Positions 1 through 11,341 of a stretch of 64,000 bases of DNA are shown here, in pieces. The notes under the pieces were generated by a model that saw only the letters and a program-made list of their open reading frames with translations, was not told the DNA's origin and did not search any database. This DNA comes from Symsagittifera roscoffensis (lineage: Eukaryota; Xenacoelomorpha; Acoela; Convolutidae). The first letter of the stretch is position 1. Each line of letters starts with the position of its first letter. Position numbers and translations under genes: made by a program. The stretch lies in contig NC_087063.1 in NCBI RefSeq assembly GCF_963678635.1, forward strand, positions 69,356,727 through 69,420,726, read 5' to 3'.

Positions 1-576
1 AAGACCAAATTGGGAAGCTTTCTCCAGTGATGTCGTTGCAACATCTTCATGATCGGGTTTTGAAGTAAATCAGGACTGTATTCGGACGCTATTCGTAAGA
101 TATCCGAGTACTTTTTATCTTCGGTGTTTGAGCAGAACTGGACAGAAATCTCTGCGTCGTTTATTATCTGCCAATTAACCGCCACTTCCAAATTATCGTC
201 ATGGATACCCCAGCCAGAGCATACGACCATAGACTTTATTATGGCATCTGCGACTATCGGGAACCTTTTGACAGCTATCTTCAAAATTTCCTGGTCCATT
301 TTTGAGTACTTTTCTTTGAAGATGTCGTGGTTGTTTGCAGGCAAGGATTCGACCCACTTTACTTTTGGATCTGCTTCCAGTCCAAGAAAGGCTAAAAGTG
401 TTTCTTCCCGACTGAAGTGTTCCATCACTGTCTTACCACGGTCACTCCGGATGAGAAGCCAGTTGGTGTCCAGGGGCGTTTTGTCTTCGCCTTTGAGACT
501 GTCGATTATCTCTTCATCTAGACACGTGCCTGCGAGACAGTGAAGAGGAGTTCGGCCATTAGAGTCGGAAGTTTCC
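1..576 (-). CDS. Ankyrin-repeat protein gene, most downstream exon in window (partial)
   Basis: Reading the minus strand, this exon follows a good acceptor (ATGACTTCAG at 577-586) and stays open for about 190 codons to the window edge, so the 3' end of the gene is missing. It opens with a recognisable ankyrin helix-turn-helix core (DSNGRTPLHCLAG). The remainder (for example VMEHFSREETLLAFLG) is helical and no longer fits the ankyrin consensus. Its first base completes an Ala codon begun by the exon ending at 886 (phase 2), which supports the join. Ankyrin repeats are protein-binding scaffolds; I see no catalytic domain, so no specific function can be named. The domain call is firm; the family identity of the whole protein is unknown. 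Confidence 0.8.
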
Positions 577-885
577 CTGAAGTCATGAAATATAGTTTTC
601 AAAAAAATTTTGAAAGAAAACATGTACTAGTTTTGATATTTATAATTAACTTATAACATTCAACATCGCAAAATGATATCAATTTCAGTACTGATTTTTT
701 TTCATTACTTGAGTTTTTGAAAATTTTTCGCGTATGAGGTTTTTTTTGTTACTATATGCAAAAACTCATTTAAAGAACCTGCTTATTTAAAGCGCGCGTT
801 TATAGTTCAATGTGAAAATGAGTAGTTACATTTAAAAACGAAGAAAAGCAGCAAAAAATGACCGATAAATTAAATTTTGACTTAC
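577..885 (-). other. Intron of ankyrin gene
   Basis: AT-rich sequence between the GTAAGT donor and TTCAG acceptor. I see no repeat or second gene in it. Confidence 0.7.
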
Positions 886-1612
886 GCCAAACACGTAAGG
901 TCAGCGCGGCACGTGACTTTAGGGGTCAAAGGGTAGTTGACCAACACCATCACTATATCTTTCAAACCCTTCTGACACGCACACATAAGACATTTCCACA
1001 AGACATAGCGCCCGCCATATTTATGTAGACACTTCCCGAACGACTCATGTTCTAGAATATTCTTAAGAACGTCACTGTTGTTTGCAAAGACACATGCCAT
1101 CAAAGTATCCTCGAAGTTTTTCGAGTTGATCATACTGCCGCCCAGACATTCTTGAAAAAATTGACCAATCAACGCTTGAGTTGACCCCGATTTGTCCTTT
1201 TCGATTGCGTGCAGCAACGCGTTGCAACTTTTATTTCCTGAATTCTCGACAACATTGGCACCGGAATTGATAAGTAATTCTATGTGTTCGGAGTTTTCCA
1301 TGTAAGCGGCCTCTTTCAGTGCTGTTTTTGGACCGTGTATCAAAGTCGTTGTCATTTTGTTAGATTCAATGTTCGAATGGTTGAGCAGAATTTCCAGAAA
1401 TTTGACTCGTTTACATCTAGCTGCGACCATCAAAGGCGTGTCTTTAGTGGCCGCCTCGACATTGACGTCGCATGATTTGTGTGACGAGAGGAATTCGACT
1501 ATATGATCGCGTTCTAATTGAATAGCGAGAACTAGTGGCGGGATTCCAGTCAAGTCGGGTTTGTTGATGGGCACTCCGTTGTCTACCAAGGACTTGACAG
1601 CCCAGAAGTTTC
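886..1612 (-). CDS. Ankyrin-repeat protein gene, large internal exon
   Basis: This 727-bp exon has an acceptor at 1613-1614 (AATTCAAG) and a textbook GTAAGT donor at 885-880. It encodes about 240 residues with four or more ankyrin-like units: a first around GNFWAVKSLVDNG, then units containing TGIPPLVLAIQ, KDTPLMVAA, PKTALKEAAYMENSEHIEL and NALLHAIEKD. Later units (TLMACVFANNSDVLKNILEH, KCLMCACQKGLKDIVMVLV) are more diverged. The first two bases complete a Gly codon started by the exon ending at 4725, giving AG-NFWAVKSLV across the junction, a natural ankyrin sequence. This is the core of the gene. Confidence 0.86.
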
Positions 1613-3437
1613 CTTGAATTAAAATTTTAGATTTTAGTAAATATTACAAATTTCTCTCCTTAAAATAGTTCATCGTACCAAAAGAATCTCACCCCCTAAC
1701 CCGAACTCTCGAGATTTTGGTTCAGAAACAAGGACCCGTTTTTCGATCAAAAAAAACTGTATTTATCAACTATCTATATGCAAACTTATCAGTAACGGGA
1801 TGAAGCTTTCTACAACAGGGGCAATGTTGAGGGGTTTTAAACAGGCTTCGATGAAAAGCGTACACAAAAAAAAACTGATTTTTTGGCAAAATTCTTTTTT
1901 CAATTTGTTCAGTTTTTGAGAAAAGTTTCCTTCTGTGATAGCCTAATCCTTAAACATTCGAGATTTACAGGATTTTCGGATTAACTCTTCGGATTTGATC
2001 AAAAATTTCAATAACCAACGACAAAGAATGCTTGCTATTTATGACAGAAGCCCAACAGAGAAACTTTATTAAGAAATTAAGTCTCAACTTACGTGATATT
2101 TAGCTCAACTCGATACTAATCGAAAGTGAAGAATAAAGTTTAATCCGAAGGTACGCTCTTGATATCGAGCCGGTCAAACTATACCAGCTCCTCCACACGC
2201 GGCATATTAGTAAGTCATATCAACAGTTTCATAAGTTTATAATAAAATGAACATGGGTTTATACCAACCGAAAATAGGACAAGCCACCCAGGTACAAAAA
2301 TGATAACAGTTCCAAAAGTAAGAAATATTTACACAGACTTATACTGAAATAAAGATCCAGGTTATTCGGATGCTTGTAAGCTTGTACACGATTAGAGATT
2401 GTATATGTTTTTTCAAAGAGCAAGCGGAAAAAACGTACAGCCGACAGAAAAAATACAACGCGAAAAATTAATTTAGCAGCGCTGCTTGGCTGCTATATAC
2501 TGGATATTGCATACAGAAGGCAGGAAATAAATCTATCACATTTACTCCCTTTTTTCCACCCTCTTTTTTCGGTCCGGTAGATTTCAGATACTTATCGTGC
2601 TGAAATTAAATTTGTCTGCTATATATGCCTTTTCGTTTTCAGATGAGCAATTTTTCTGTAATATTTCTTGCAAAATCGTCTCGTCAAAAAATATTACATA
2701 AAAAATGTATATTCGTGTACAAAAAAGCATATAGCAGACAATTCTACTTTCCATAAGTACCTGACAATTTTGAGATGAAGTGTTCATTTTTTCAACAAAC
2801 TCCACAAAAAATTAATTAAACTGAGTTTCAGCTTTTTTCAAGCCTGACTGTTTTAATCTGACACCTTCTTTTCTCCCCTACATGCATATTTTTACCTGTT
2901 GGTCAATGGTTGTGCAATATAACTTAGCTATCTTGGAGTAATATTAATAATTCAGAGGGGATGTTGGAAAAGTGTGAATGAAAACCCGCTGTCTCAAAAA
3001 TTACGATAAATTGGATTAAAAATATCCCAATTGTGAACAAAAGAGAGGTAAACACTTGATAAAAAACAAACCAAAATGTAATATTTTTAAGGTGATCAAT
3101 GAATGCTACCTCTATGCGCCAAAGTTTCACTTATTCACTTTTCTGCAGAAGTTAGAAATAAATGCCTGGCTGTCTGGGCATGAGGAAAGGAGAATTGAGA
3201 AGCGTGAATTTTAGCTTCCTGAAGGAAATAGTAATTGCTACAATATTTCGAAATGTTACCGAAAAGCGGAAACCAGGAAGCCAGAATGCCGCAAAGTGGA
3301 AATCATGAGCAAATTTCATCCGAATATTCAATCAATTTACGGAGGCGGCAACTGAGACGAAAATCAAACTAGACGCGTTTTGGAAATATTATAACAACCT
3401 CCTCTTAAAGCGTTTTAGAAGGGACGAGGATGATAAT

Positions 3438-3824
3438 TGTTCCGACTTTCGATACGAAAGTAACGGAATATTTGTGCTCGGGGTGGGTTTATTTTTCTTC
3501 AGACAAAGTTCGACTTTTTAACTAGACATTTTTGACGGAATTTTTTTATATCATTCAAAAGGTATTGTTGTCCTGAGCTTAAATTTGAAAAGATATTCCA
3601 CCTGTGATAATTTTTCGTAAAGTTATTAGGGTTTAAAGATTTTTTAAAGATTTAAAAGATTATGAAGGTTTGAAGATGATTTTCATAAAAAATTTCAAAT
3701 TTTAGAAAAAAAAATTTTCATTTTATTTTATTTCATTTAATTTTTTCATGTTATTACTGCTTCTCCATATACCTTAAAAGGCAGTCCGAACATTCAAGGC
3801 TTCGCCCTGATACGAGCAGTCTTG
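3438..3824 (+). repeat. Helentron-like non-autonomous repeat, copy 1
   Basis: It begins TGTTCCGACTTTCG with an imperfect 8-bp-arm hairpin (ACTTTCG...CGAAAGT). It ends with a GTCCGAAC-type inverted repeat of the start, a hairpin around GGCTTCGCC and a tail GATACGAGCAGTCTTG. The interior is shorter than in the roughly 525-bp copies near 15 kb, so it carries an internal deletion. Confidence 0.7.
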
Positions 3825-4159
3825 TTTGGTTTTAATATAGATTTTTCAAGCTGCCAATCAGCGATCAGAATCAAGTATTTTACCCACTGCGCTATAAGAA
3901 AAATCTTAACTAAGCCAATTCAGGAGAAATGATAACAAACCTAGTCGATCAAGGGAGGTTATCTTGCAAAGTCTTGCAAGATAACCTTCTTCATTGAAAA
4001 CTTTTTTTTCAAGATCTTTGAAGATACGATTTTTTTGGGCAAAACCAGCTTTACACGCGAAGACAACCAAGTAGCGTTCGAGCAAGAAGGAAGCAATCTT
4101 AGCTACAAATGCATGAGTTACATGACCTGTTTCAACTAAAAATGAGATTAAAAAAACGG

Positions 4160-4466
4160 ACGACAGACCCTAATTTTTTTCTAAAGGCGCCTTCAGCTCC
4201 AATATATACTATTTTTGAGGGGGGAGCGCTTGACGAAAGAACGCAATTTTTTGGGGAAAATTTTCCAAAAAGTGACTAAAAACGCCTTTTTTGGCTTGTT
4301 TTTTTTTCAAAATTTGCCTTCGGCGCAGAAAGTTTGGTAAAAATGTAAAAATGGGGTCTCTATACTGATTTAGGAGAGCTCAGAAAATCAATTTGGTCGA
4401 CCTAGAAAAAAAGTCGACAAAATCCCCCCCCCCCCCCCTCGAGAAAAACTTAAATCTGCCCCAGTC
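4160..4466 (-). repeat. hAT-type MITE, truncated copy
   Basis: It matches the family seen complete at 13307-13734. One terminus is present (CTCGAGAAAAACTTAAATCTGCCCCAG) along with the internal landmarks GGCGCCTTC and TTCGGCGCAGAAA. The other terminus is missing. It contains a 14-base run of C at 4426-4439 that may be unstable. Confidence 0.65.
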
Positions 4467-4724
4467 ACTGAACATGGTACGATGATTCTCTGCATAACTT
4501 AATTTCGCATGAAAACAAACAGCATAACTCAAATTATTTTTCTTCTTAATTCGAGCAAACTGAAAAGAACTATAAAACCTGTGCTTTAAAAGAACCGCAG
4601 AGTTTTAAATGAGTCAGAGTTAATTTAATTACTCCCAAGTTTAATGAGGGTGGAAAAAATTTCATTTAGTTGAAGATGCTTGGTGTATATTAGTCTTATG
4701 GAAGTGATAGCTGCAATAACGAAC

Positions 4725-4914
4725 CTGCTTTTATTGCCTCTGAGAGGGCCTTTAGCGCCTGGTTCGATCCCTTCGGATCCTCCAGGTAGAACTTGCGATA
4801 ACGCACCAACAGCTCTGGGATCAAACCACCGTCTTGTTTTCCTTGATCTTTGTCCCCATCCGTACAATAATTAGCAGCCGCTATCTCTATCAGGCTGTCC
4901 AATTCACTCGTTTC
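4725..4914 (-). CDS. Ankyrin-repeat protein gene, internal exon
   Basis: Acceptor TTTTTTTTCAG lies just upstream on the minus strand (4915-4925). The donor is a weaker G|GTTCGT at 4724. The exon is 190 bp, begins in phase 0 and ends in phase 1, matching both neighbours. It encodes 63 residues beginning ETSELDSLIEIAAANYC and ending ALKALSEAIKAG; the end is the first helix of the ankyrin repeat completed in the next exon. The middle (TDGDKDQGKQDGG) is a charged linker between repeats. The non-consensus donor is the weak point, but frame and repeat continuity across it are convincing. Confidence 0.78.
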
Positions 4915-6461
4915 CTGAAAAAAAAGTTTAAACATATAATTGAGTAGTATGGCGAGTTAAAACAGCCGGTCGCATTATCTGGACCGAGACTTGACAAGCG
5001 TTAATTGCTTAAGACGGTGCTGATAGTGCAAGTGACTGTAAATGCATCAGACCATAGCAAAACTTAGAAGCAGTTTAAGTATTCAGATATTTGTACTAGA
5101 CAAGTTAAAGAGTGTTTTTTTTTTTTCAAGAAACAGAGTTTGAGGATCCGATTTAATTTCAGTGCTTTGCTTAATCAAAATTATGACGGTTATTTTGTGG
5201 TGAGCACAGGAGTTGGGATAGAGGAGACATTGCGAGTTAGTTGTGAGCTCCAAAATAAAAAAAACTGAACAAACATGCTACTCCTAATTGAATCTCTTTC
5301 AAAAATTTTTACCTTACTTTCAATTTCAAATACAAAAATAAATTTTACGTCTTTGAAAGCATTTTTAGTCTGTCTCAATTCTGATAGGATTGATCTGTGA
5401 GCCGCATTATAGTTCGCAGCCTACGCTATACGTTAAAAAAAGACCGGAAAAATATGAGTCTTAATTATCCTAATTTAGTTAAATTGGAAATTTTTCTAAA
5501 CACCACAGCCTTGCAAAAAAATGAAACATATATTTTTTAAATTTTGCTTTTAGAACATCAAAAACCTGATTTATGTATTGCGAGATCCTGAGTGCTTTCT
5601 TGGCTGATATTTTTTGACAAGCCCGCGCTTTTTTTTCATTGCGCTTGTTTGATATAAGAAAGAGTGCAAGTCAAACAACGCCAAATTCTTAACCAATTTT
5701 CTAATTTTTGGAAATAAGGAAAAAAATAGCGTGAAATACATTTTCTCAACACTGAAGCAGTTAGACTTCATCTGAATAAATCGAAAACGTATTAGGGTAG
5801 GCTTTAAAAACATGTTTCTGATTACAGTGTAAGACAGATGATTGGGTAGGATAAACAAAATAAAAAGGAATGAATTAGAGCAGACAACCTCTGAAATGAA
5901 ATTATGCCGCCGTTTCTTATTTTTTTTCGTCACCAACAAGATACTCACATTACCATGGTCTTTTTGCTTTTGAAAATGAAAACATTTTTGTCTACATGAA
6001 AGCTACACTTAAGTTTTTCCGGCCCATTATTTTTAAAACTGATCTTTGCTAAGTTTTTTCTGGGTTAATTTTGGACCAATTTTAACGTATTAGATAAATT
6101 GATACGCTAAAAATGAAATGCACAGCTATTTGTTCTGACCACGTCACTGAATGTGACTGCAAAAAAATTGAAAAATTTTTCGCCAGATCTTAGCTACGCT
6201 ATTTTTAGCTCTGATTGTTTCAATGGGACACCCTAATCCGTGCGTTTTTTCAGGACGCTTAGTAGATAAAATTTTCAGGACGCTTGGTAGAATAAAATCA
6301 TTTAGGAATGTTTTATCTGAGTTTCCAACAACATGGCCTGTTAGCATATGTTTCTCGACAAGAATCCCACAAAAATGATTTGAAATTGACTCGATCATTT
6401 TTGTTCAGACTATTTTGAAAAACGACGGAAAATTTATATGACGGAATGACCAAAAAATGAC

Positions 6462-6905
6462 GGTATTTGTGATGAGTATTTGTGCTGGGGGAGGGGCGGT
6501 ATCTCCAGACCAATTTCGACTTTTTAACGAGCCATTTTTGGCGGATGTTTTATACTTTTCGAAGTGTATAGTTTTTTTGAGCTCAAATTTGAAACGATTT
6601 TTCATTGTGACCTTTTTTCGTGAAGGTATAAAATATACGAAGTTTGTCTGGAGAAAAAGAAACCACACTGAGCACAAATATTTAAAAGCGGTCAAAAGAA
6701 TGAAGCATGCAATTTCTTCTGTTCAATATTTATCCGAATTATGACACTTTGCACTTTACGTAGCGTGTTGGGGATCAAAAAGAGCGTGTGGGGGATGATT
6801 TTTTTTTTGAAATTTTTATCTTTTTTTTAAACGAACTCTTATCCATAGGCCTCAAAGGGCAGTCGGAACATTCAAAACTTTGCCTTCAAACTTTGCCGAA
6901 TCATT
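6462..6905 (+). repeat. Helentron-like repeat, degenerate copy
   Basis: The internal family landmarks are present (TATTTGTGCTGGGG, TTCGACTTTTTAACGAGCCATTTTTG, GGGCAGTCGGAACATTC). The terminal hairpins are eroded. Confidence 0.45.
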
Positions 6906-7149
6906 TGGTACTTTGCATAGCGAGTGGCGCGAAAAAGTATCAAAAACAAGTTGAATTTCATTACTGGGCCAAACTGTGCATTTTGTGAATTGAAAGCGGA
7001 TTCCGCAACAAGGACGCTCCTTTTGTCCTTCTTTTGCTCTTTCTTTTCTTTTGATAGTTCCGAAAAATTTTTAACATGTTCACAGACTTGTCTCTGGAAG
7101 CCAGGAATATAGAGACACAAAATTGTGCGCCTATCCAGTCCACAGTTTG

Positions 7150-7262
7150 GCCTCGTATGTTTTTTTTCGAAAAATTTTATTTTTCTTAGAGCAAAAACTA
7201 CTTCATAGACCATAAAAGGGAATCAAAACATTCAGGGCTTCACCTGACAGTACTAGTCTTGC
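7150..7262 (+). repeat. Helentron-like repeat, 3' end fragment
   Basis: It holds the family 3' end (CATTCAGGGCTTCACCTGAC...CAGTACTAGTCTTGC) and abuts the 5' end of the next copy without spacing, a tandem arrangement. Confidence 0.5.
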
Positions 7263-7603
7263 TGTTCCGACTTTCGTAACGAAAGTAACGGGATATTTGT
7301 GCTCAGGGTTCGTTTATTTTCTTCAGACTATTTTTGACGGAATTTTTAAATCTCTTTCAAAAACTACTGAGCTTAAAATTGAAAAGATATTTCACCTGTG
7401 ATCATTTTTTTAAATTATGGGAGTTTAAAGATTGCCATTTTGGACAATTTAACGCGCGATATATTTATGGTTACTTATGCGTGAGCGGAGATTTAATCGG
7501 TCTTAGAATTGATTTGATAATGGATACTACAATTTTTTCATGTTATTAGAGCTTAAAAGGCAGTCGGAACATTCAGGGCTTCGCCCTGATACGAGAAGTT
7601 TCG
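7263..7603 (+). repeat. Helentron-like repeat, copy with both ends
   Basis: It starts TGTTCCGACTTTCGTAACG with the perfect hairpin (8-bp arms, 1-base loop) and ends with AGTCGGAAC, the CAGGGCTTCGCCCTG hairpin and GATACGAGAAG. The interior is deleted relative to the longest copies. Confidence 0.72.
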
Positions 7604-7996
7604 TTTCAAATTGGGATTGCACAGTTTTGCATATTAGATAATTCCGTGTGCAGTTCGAAAAATTTCAAATCTGCGAAAACAAATTTTTAGGTCGCTATTG
7701 GATCTGAGTGTTGCCAAATACATTTCGCGAATTCATCTTAAGTGCTTGGTCTATTTGGTGTAGACGAACAACTAAAAAAAATATTGTATGCTAACAAGCT
7801 CACATGCTTAGCTAACAAGCTAACATGCTTAATGCAGCGCCCCAGTTACTAGAACTTTAAAGGGTAGCTTTTTGTTGGATTAGGTTACAAAAACATATTG
7901 AAAGCAATACTCAGGAGTCTAAAAGAACAATACTTAACCGATTGCTAAAAAAAGCAGATAAAAAAAAATAAACGGAAACATGATATACAAACTTAT

Positions 7997-8240
7997 TGTT
8001 CCGACTTTTGTAACGAAAATAACGGAATATTTGCGCTCGGGGTGGGCTATTTTTCACAGACAAACTTCGACTTTTTAACTAGCCATTTTTGACGGAATTC
8101 TTTATTATCATTCAAAAGGTATTGTTGTCCTGAGCTCAAATTTGAAAAGATATTTTACCTGTGATCATTTTTCGTAAAGTTATGGGGGTTTAAAGATTGC
8201 CATTTTGGCCAATTTGGGACAATTAACGCGCGATATATTT
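7997..8240 (+). repeat. Helentron-like repeat, 5' fragment
   Basis: It starts TGTTCCGACTTTTG and runs through GACGGAATTC and ATTAACGCGCGATATATTT before losing similarity. The 3' hairpin end is absent. Confidence 0.6.
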
Positions 8241-8435
8241 TACTGAGAAACTAACCATTTAAGCAAAGCTTAATAATTTTGAAGATGAAAACTATTTTGC
8301 AACACCAATTAAGTTTACACCTAATCAGAAAAGGTTAATAACTGTAATTATTATTATTTTAAAAAGCTTGCGGCGCGAATGGTTACACAGTCCTTTGTAT
8401 TTGACATAAAATAGACCGAAAAAATTTTTAGTTAC

Positions 8436-8634
8436 CTTTTTGACTAGTTGCTCTTCGTTGGAACTTTCCAGTACTTTCAGTGCAACCGAAGCGTGATTGA
8501 ATCCAGCTGCAATCATAGGCACTGTTCTCTCTGTTTTGGCAATCACTTGCATCGGGTTCGCTCCCAGATGGAGCAGCGCTGGAACTAGTTTGTCCAGACC
8601 CAACACCGCACTCCATTGGAGAAGGGACAAACAC
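8436..8634 (-). CDS. Ankyrin-repeat protein gene, internal exon
   Basis: A 199-bp exon with acceptor TAAAAACAG (8635-8643) and donor AAG|GTAACT at 8435. It encodes an ankyrin block: CLSLLQWSAVLGLDKLVPALL, then HLGANPMQVIAKTERTVPMIAAGFNHASVALKVLESS in continuation, with the usual LLxxGANP loop. It ends in phase 0 after VKK, matching the phase-0 start of the exon at 4914. It starts with one base that completes a Lys codon from the exon ending at 8908. The repeat content is clear; exact edges rest on splice consensus only. Confidence 0.8.
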
Positions 8635-8907
8635 CTGTTTTTAGTCTCGTTTCTGAAAAATGTTAGCTTTTATCTCAACTTCTCAATGTCTCTTTTTGGT
8701 ATCTTTTTCTCGATTTACAAGATTTGTGCCTATTATTTGGCTCTAACAAGATGTCGTAATGTTGTGAGCATTTTTGATTGATTCTTTGATATTGTAATGA
8801 TTTGAGACGCAGTTATAGACAAATTAGATCGAAAAAAAGGTTTATTCGTTTATGCAAAAAAAGTTTGAAGAAAGATGTGAGACAAGGTTTGTCTTGTCTG
8901 TGTTTAC

Positions 8908-8976
8908 TTCAGTTTCTCCAGCTTTTTGGCGTCTTCCTTGTGTTTGATCTCCATCTGAACAGCTCCAAAGGTGTCG
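8908..8976 (-). CDS. Ankyrin-repeat protein gene, small exon
   Basis: A 69-bp exon with a strong acceptor (TTGTTTCAG at 8977-8985) and donor GAA|GTAAAC at 8907. It encodes 23 residues of charged helix (DTFGAVQMEIKHKEDAKKLE, then KLK). Without splicing the frame would hit TAA at once; splicing joins it in phase 2 to the ankyrin exon at 8634. It requires an upstream exon ending with two bases of a codon, which the next confirmed exon upstream (10534-10646) does not provide, so at least one exon between 8977 and 10533 is unresolved. Confidence 0.62.
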
Positions 8977-9296
8977 CTGAAACAACATTTTTTCAAATAT
9001 TGCAAAAAAAAGAGTTTTTTTTTTAATTTTTGGGCCGAGAATATATTTCTGTCTTTATCGTGAAAAATAAATTGATGACCGCGACATCATTCAAACTTGA
9101 TTGATGGATGAATTGCGGGTTTTTTTCCTTCAATAGTCTAAAAGTTTTACACTACATTCTCGACTCAGGTTCGTTATGTTTCCCAGGATTTGCAAATTTT
9201 GACCCGGTATTTGCAATTCGACTCAATTCGTCCGGAAAACAGTAACAGTAACTTCTAATTTCATGTATATAATTGTACGAACAAATTTCTAAAGAC

Positions 9297-9408
9297 CAGT
9301 TAGACTTGGATGTTCTTCATGAGCGATTCGTAGACTGCGCCGAACTAAACGCTGCACTGCCTCAAATACTTTGCTTTGCCCGTTTTGACGGCAATCTCTA
9401 ATTGTTTT
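9297..9408 (-). other. Possible additional exon of the ankyrin gene
   Basis: On the minus strand this 112-bp segment has an open frame with natural-looking helical sequence (DCRQNGQSKVFEAVQRLVRR), an AAG acceptor and a weak G|GTCTTT donor. It would join in frame to the exon ending at 10534, but it ends in phase 1, whereas the next exon (8976) needs phase 2. Either the edges are wrong, another small exon exists, or this is not an exon. Confidence 0.28.
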
Positions 9409-10140
9409 CTTGTTTTCATTTTTTTATAGTGACGTGTTTTTCCATCCACCAAAAAAGTCAGAGGCATCACGAAAATTTTCTGGATTTTTGTTGCAAATAG
9501 AAAAGTGCTGGCATTTTTTTTTTCAAAATTTCAAAAGGTATTTGAAATTTGCAAAAAAAACGGATAGAAAAAACATGAGAAAAATTTCTAATTGCTACTA
9601 AAAAAAACTTGAATAGTTTTGAAAAAAAAATAAAATTAATGCCGTTAGTTTTTATAATTTTCTTGAGCAATTTTGAAATTAGTTTTTTTAATGGACATTA
9701 CTGCTTGCAGCACTAAAGATAATTTGTTGAGTAGAAAGTTTTGCTCAAGTGACAATTAAGCTTACTTATAATATGATCAAGGCTACAAAATTGATCATTG
9801 AAACCCATATAAATACGTTTGAATTCCTGAAGTGTACATTTTAAAAAAAATGATTTTGATTGACATTAAATAAATTTCAGTCAACCAAAGACGCTTTTTG
9901 TCATTGCGAGTATGTTTTGAAATTGCGTTCGGCTTTATGTTTCAATTTTTTCTGTTCAAATTTATTATTCAACTTTGAGTTCGGCTATAGGGTCATCTCG
10001 ACCAGCTATTATTGGTTGAACAATGACACGTGCTCTGCCCACCTCGGTCAAAAATTAAACCGCAAAACTCACACCGGGTTTCAAAAGTTCGGAATTTTTT
10101 CCACTTTATTTGATTGTATTGATATGAAAAATGAAAAAAA

Positions 10141-10517
10141 CTGCTCGTATCAGGGCGAAGCCCTGAATGTTCTGACTGCTTTTTAAGGTCTATGGAGCAG
10201 CAATAACAGGAAAAAAACTAAGTTTAATAAAATAAACTTAAAAAAAACATTAAATTTGAATTTTTTGTGAAAATCATCCCCCCCACCACACGCCATATAA
10301 GTACAAAGTGATAGATTTCGCTCTTAGTAACAAATCAGTTATGGCAAATAAGTTTCCTTCAGCCAATTTGGAACAACTTCTAAGACGAAATAACTCTCCG
10401 CTTGCGCGTTAATAGCGCAAAAAATATTCGAAATAATTTTGATATTCAAATTATTTTGAAGAAAAAAACCAACCCGAGCACAAATATTCCGTTACTTTCG
10501 TTACGAAAGTTGGAACA
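10141..10517 (-). repeat. Helentron-like repeat, inverted copy
   Basis: Minus-strand orientation: CTGCTCGTATCAGGGCGAAGCCCTG is the reversed 3' hairpin end. GTTACTTTCGTTACGAAAGTTGGAACA is the reversed 5' end with its hairpin. Confidence 0.72.
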
Positions 10518-10533
10518 AAAAGTATACTAACAC

Positions 10534-10646
10534 GGCACAATCGATATTTGCAGTTCTGACTGCTGTTTGAAATAGCTGTCTCAGCGCCTTCCTCCTCTCA
10601 CTTTCCCCATCACACGCCAAGTCAAGCACTTTTTCTATGTCGAAAC
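10534..10646 (-). CDS. Ankyrin-repeat protein gene, second coding exon
   Basis: Acceptor TTTTCTCCAG (10647-10656) and a weak GTGTTA donor at 10533. The exon encodes FDIEKVLDLACDGESERRKA followed by LRQLFQTAVRTANIDCA, a helical segment. Its first two bases complete the Gly codon begun by the G at 11061, giving FPPG-FDIEKV across the intron, so the phase-1 join is consistent. A Helentron-like repeat ends only 17 bases beyond the donor side (10517), so the intron is repeat-invaded up to the exon. Confidence 0.68.
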
Positions 10647-11060
10647 CTGGAGAAAATGATAGTCAAAAATTTAGGCAGAAACCTGAAGGAGGTAATTGGA
10701 TGCTTGTGATAAATCAGTTAACCAAAACCTGGACAAAACATTGATTAAATTTCAAAACCTTGATGTAATTCAATTTTGTTTTGCAATTTTCGTGGAAATA
10801 CAGACCAAACTTATTGCAAAAATTCAAAGTTTTTCTGCAAACAATGAGTTGCTCGTCCCAAATGTAATTGAATAGCTCCTGGAAGTTATTTGTTGCAAGG
10901 TATGATGCAAGAATTATTTCTGGATATTTTCAAAACAATGCTAATTTCAGATGGAAATTGTGTTGGTATTAATCAACTTTTGTCATCAAATAATCATTTT
11001 ATGTAAACAACTTTTTTTGCGATTCTAACTCTATAGAAAGTTTTGTAGCTAAAAACTTAC

Positions 11061-11289
11061 CTGGCGGAAACGTGGTCTTTTTCTTTGCACTTATTTCCTC
11101 GTTAGCTGGGTTGTTCATATCAATAACTACGTCATTTGAGTCGTCTGAAACTCGTTCCACATGTGATAGTCCGCTCTTTGCTTCTTGCAACTCTTCTACC
11201 ATGTGATTATTATCCATTGGCATTAACGGCACTGATTCGGGCTCTGTACTCGACGAGGGTCCCGAATTTGAATCTGGTTTTGGGCCCAT
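11061..11289 (-). CDS. Ankyrin-repeat protein gene, first coding exon
   Basis: The minus-strand reading starts at ATG 11289 (MGPKPDSNSG) and runs 76 codons to a perfect donor, CCAG|GTAAGT at 11060. The N-terminal segment is polar and low-complexity (runs of Ser, Asp and Asn, no signal peptide), typical of a disordered cytosolic or nuclear tail before the repeats. I chose this ATG because the sequence just upstream looks like an untranslated leader preceded by an acceptor (TATTTCAG at 11333-11340). An in-frame ATG at 11346 lies above that acceptor. Confidence 0.66.
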
Positions 11290-11340
11290 TTTTGATGATA
11301 GTTTTTCAAATGAAACTTGTTTTTTTTTGTGTCTGAAATA
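11290..11340 (-). promoter_or_regulatory. Candidate 5' leader with 3' splice acceptor
   Basis: TATTTCAG followed by A-rich leader lies about 43 bases before the chosen start codon. It could be the acceptor of a 5' UTR intron or of spliced-leader trans-splicing. The sequence alone cannot separate these. Confidence 0.35.
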
Positions 11341-11341
11341 T

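Larger units (their letters stand above)
1613..4724 (-). other. Long intron of ankyrin gene
   Basis: A 3.1-kb intron. Up to 3437 it is unremarkable AT-rich sequence; two short minus-strand frames near 2600-3130 show no coding character. Beyond that it holds a Helentron-like repeat (3438-3824) and a truncated hAT MITE (4160-4466). Confidence 0.6.
4915..8435 (-). other. Long intron of ankyrin gene
   Basis: A 3.5-kb intron with AT-rich filler and three or four Helentron-like repeat copies (6462-8240). Short frames at 5571-5948 and 6872-7213 show no domain or codon signal. I see no other gene. Confidence 0.6.
8977..10533 (-). other. Intron region with unresolved exon
   Basis: It contains the possible exon at 9297-9408, AT-rich filler and one inverted Helentron-like repeat (10141-10517). 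Phase arithmetic requires at least one exon here whose length leaves remainder 2 on division by 3. Confidence 0.5.

Noticed and set aside
5571-7213. Assorted 60-125 codon frames in the ankyrin gene introns
   Set aside because: AT-rich, Phe/Lys-dominated translations of low-complexity DNA; several overlap Helentron-like repeats.
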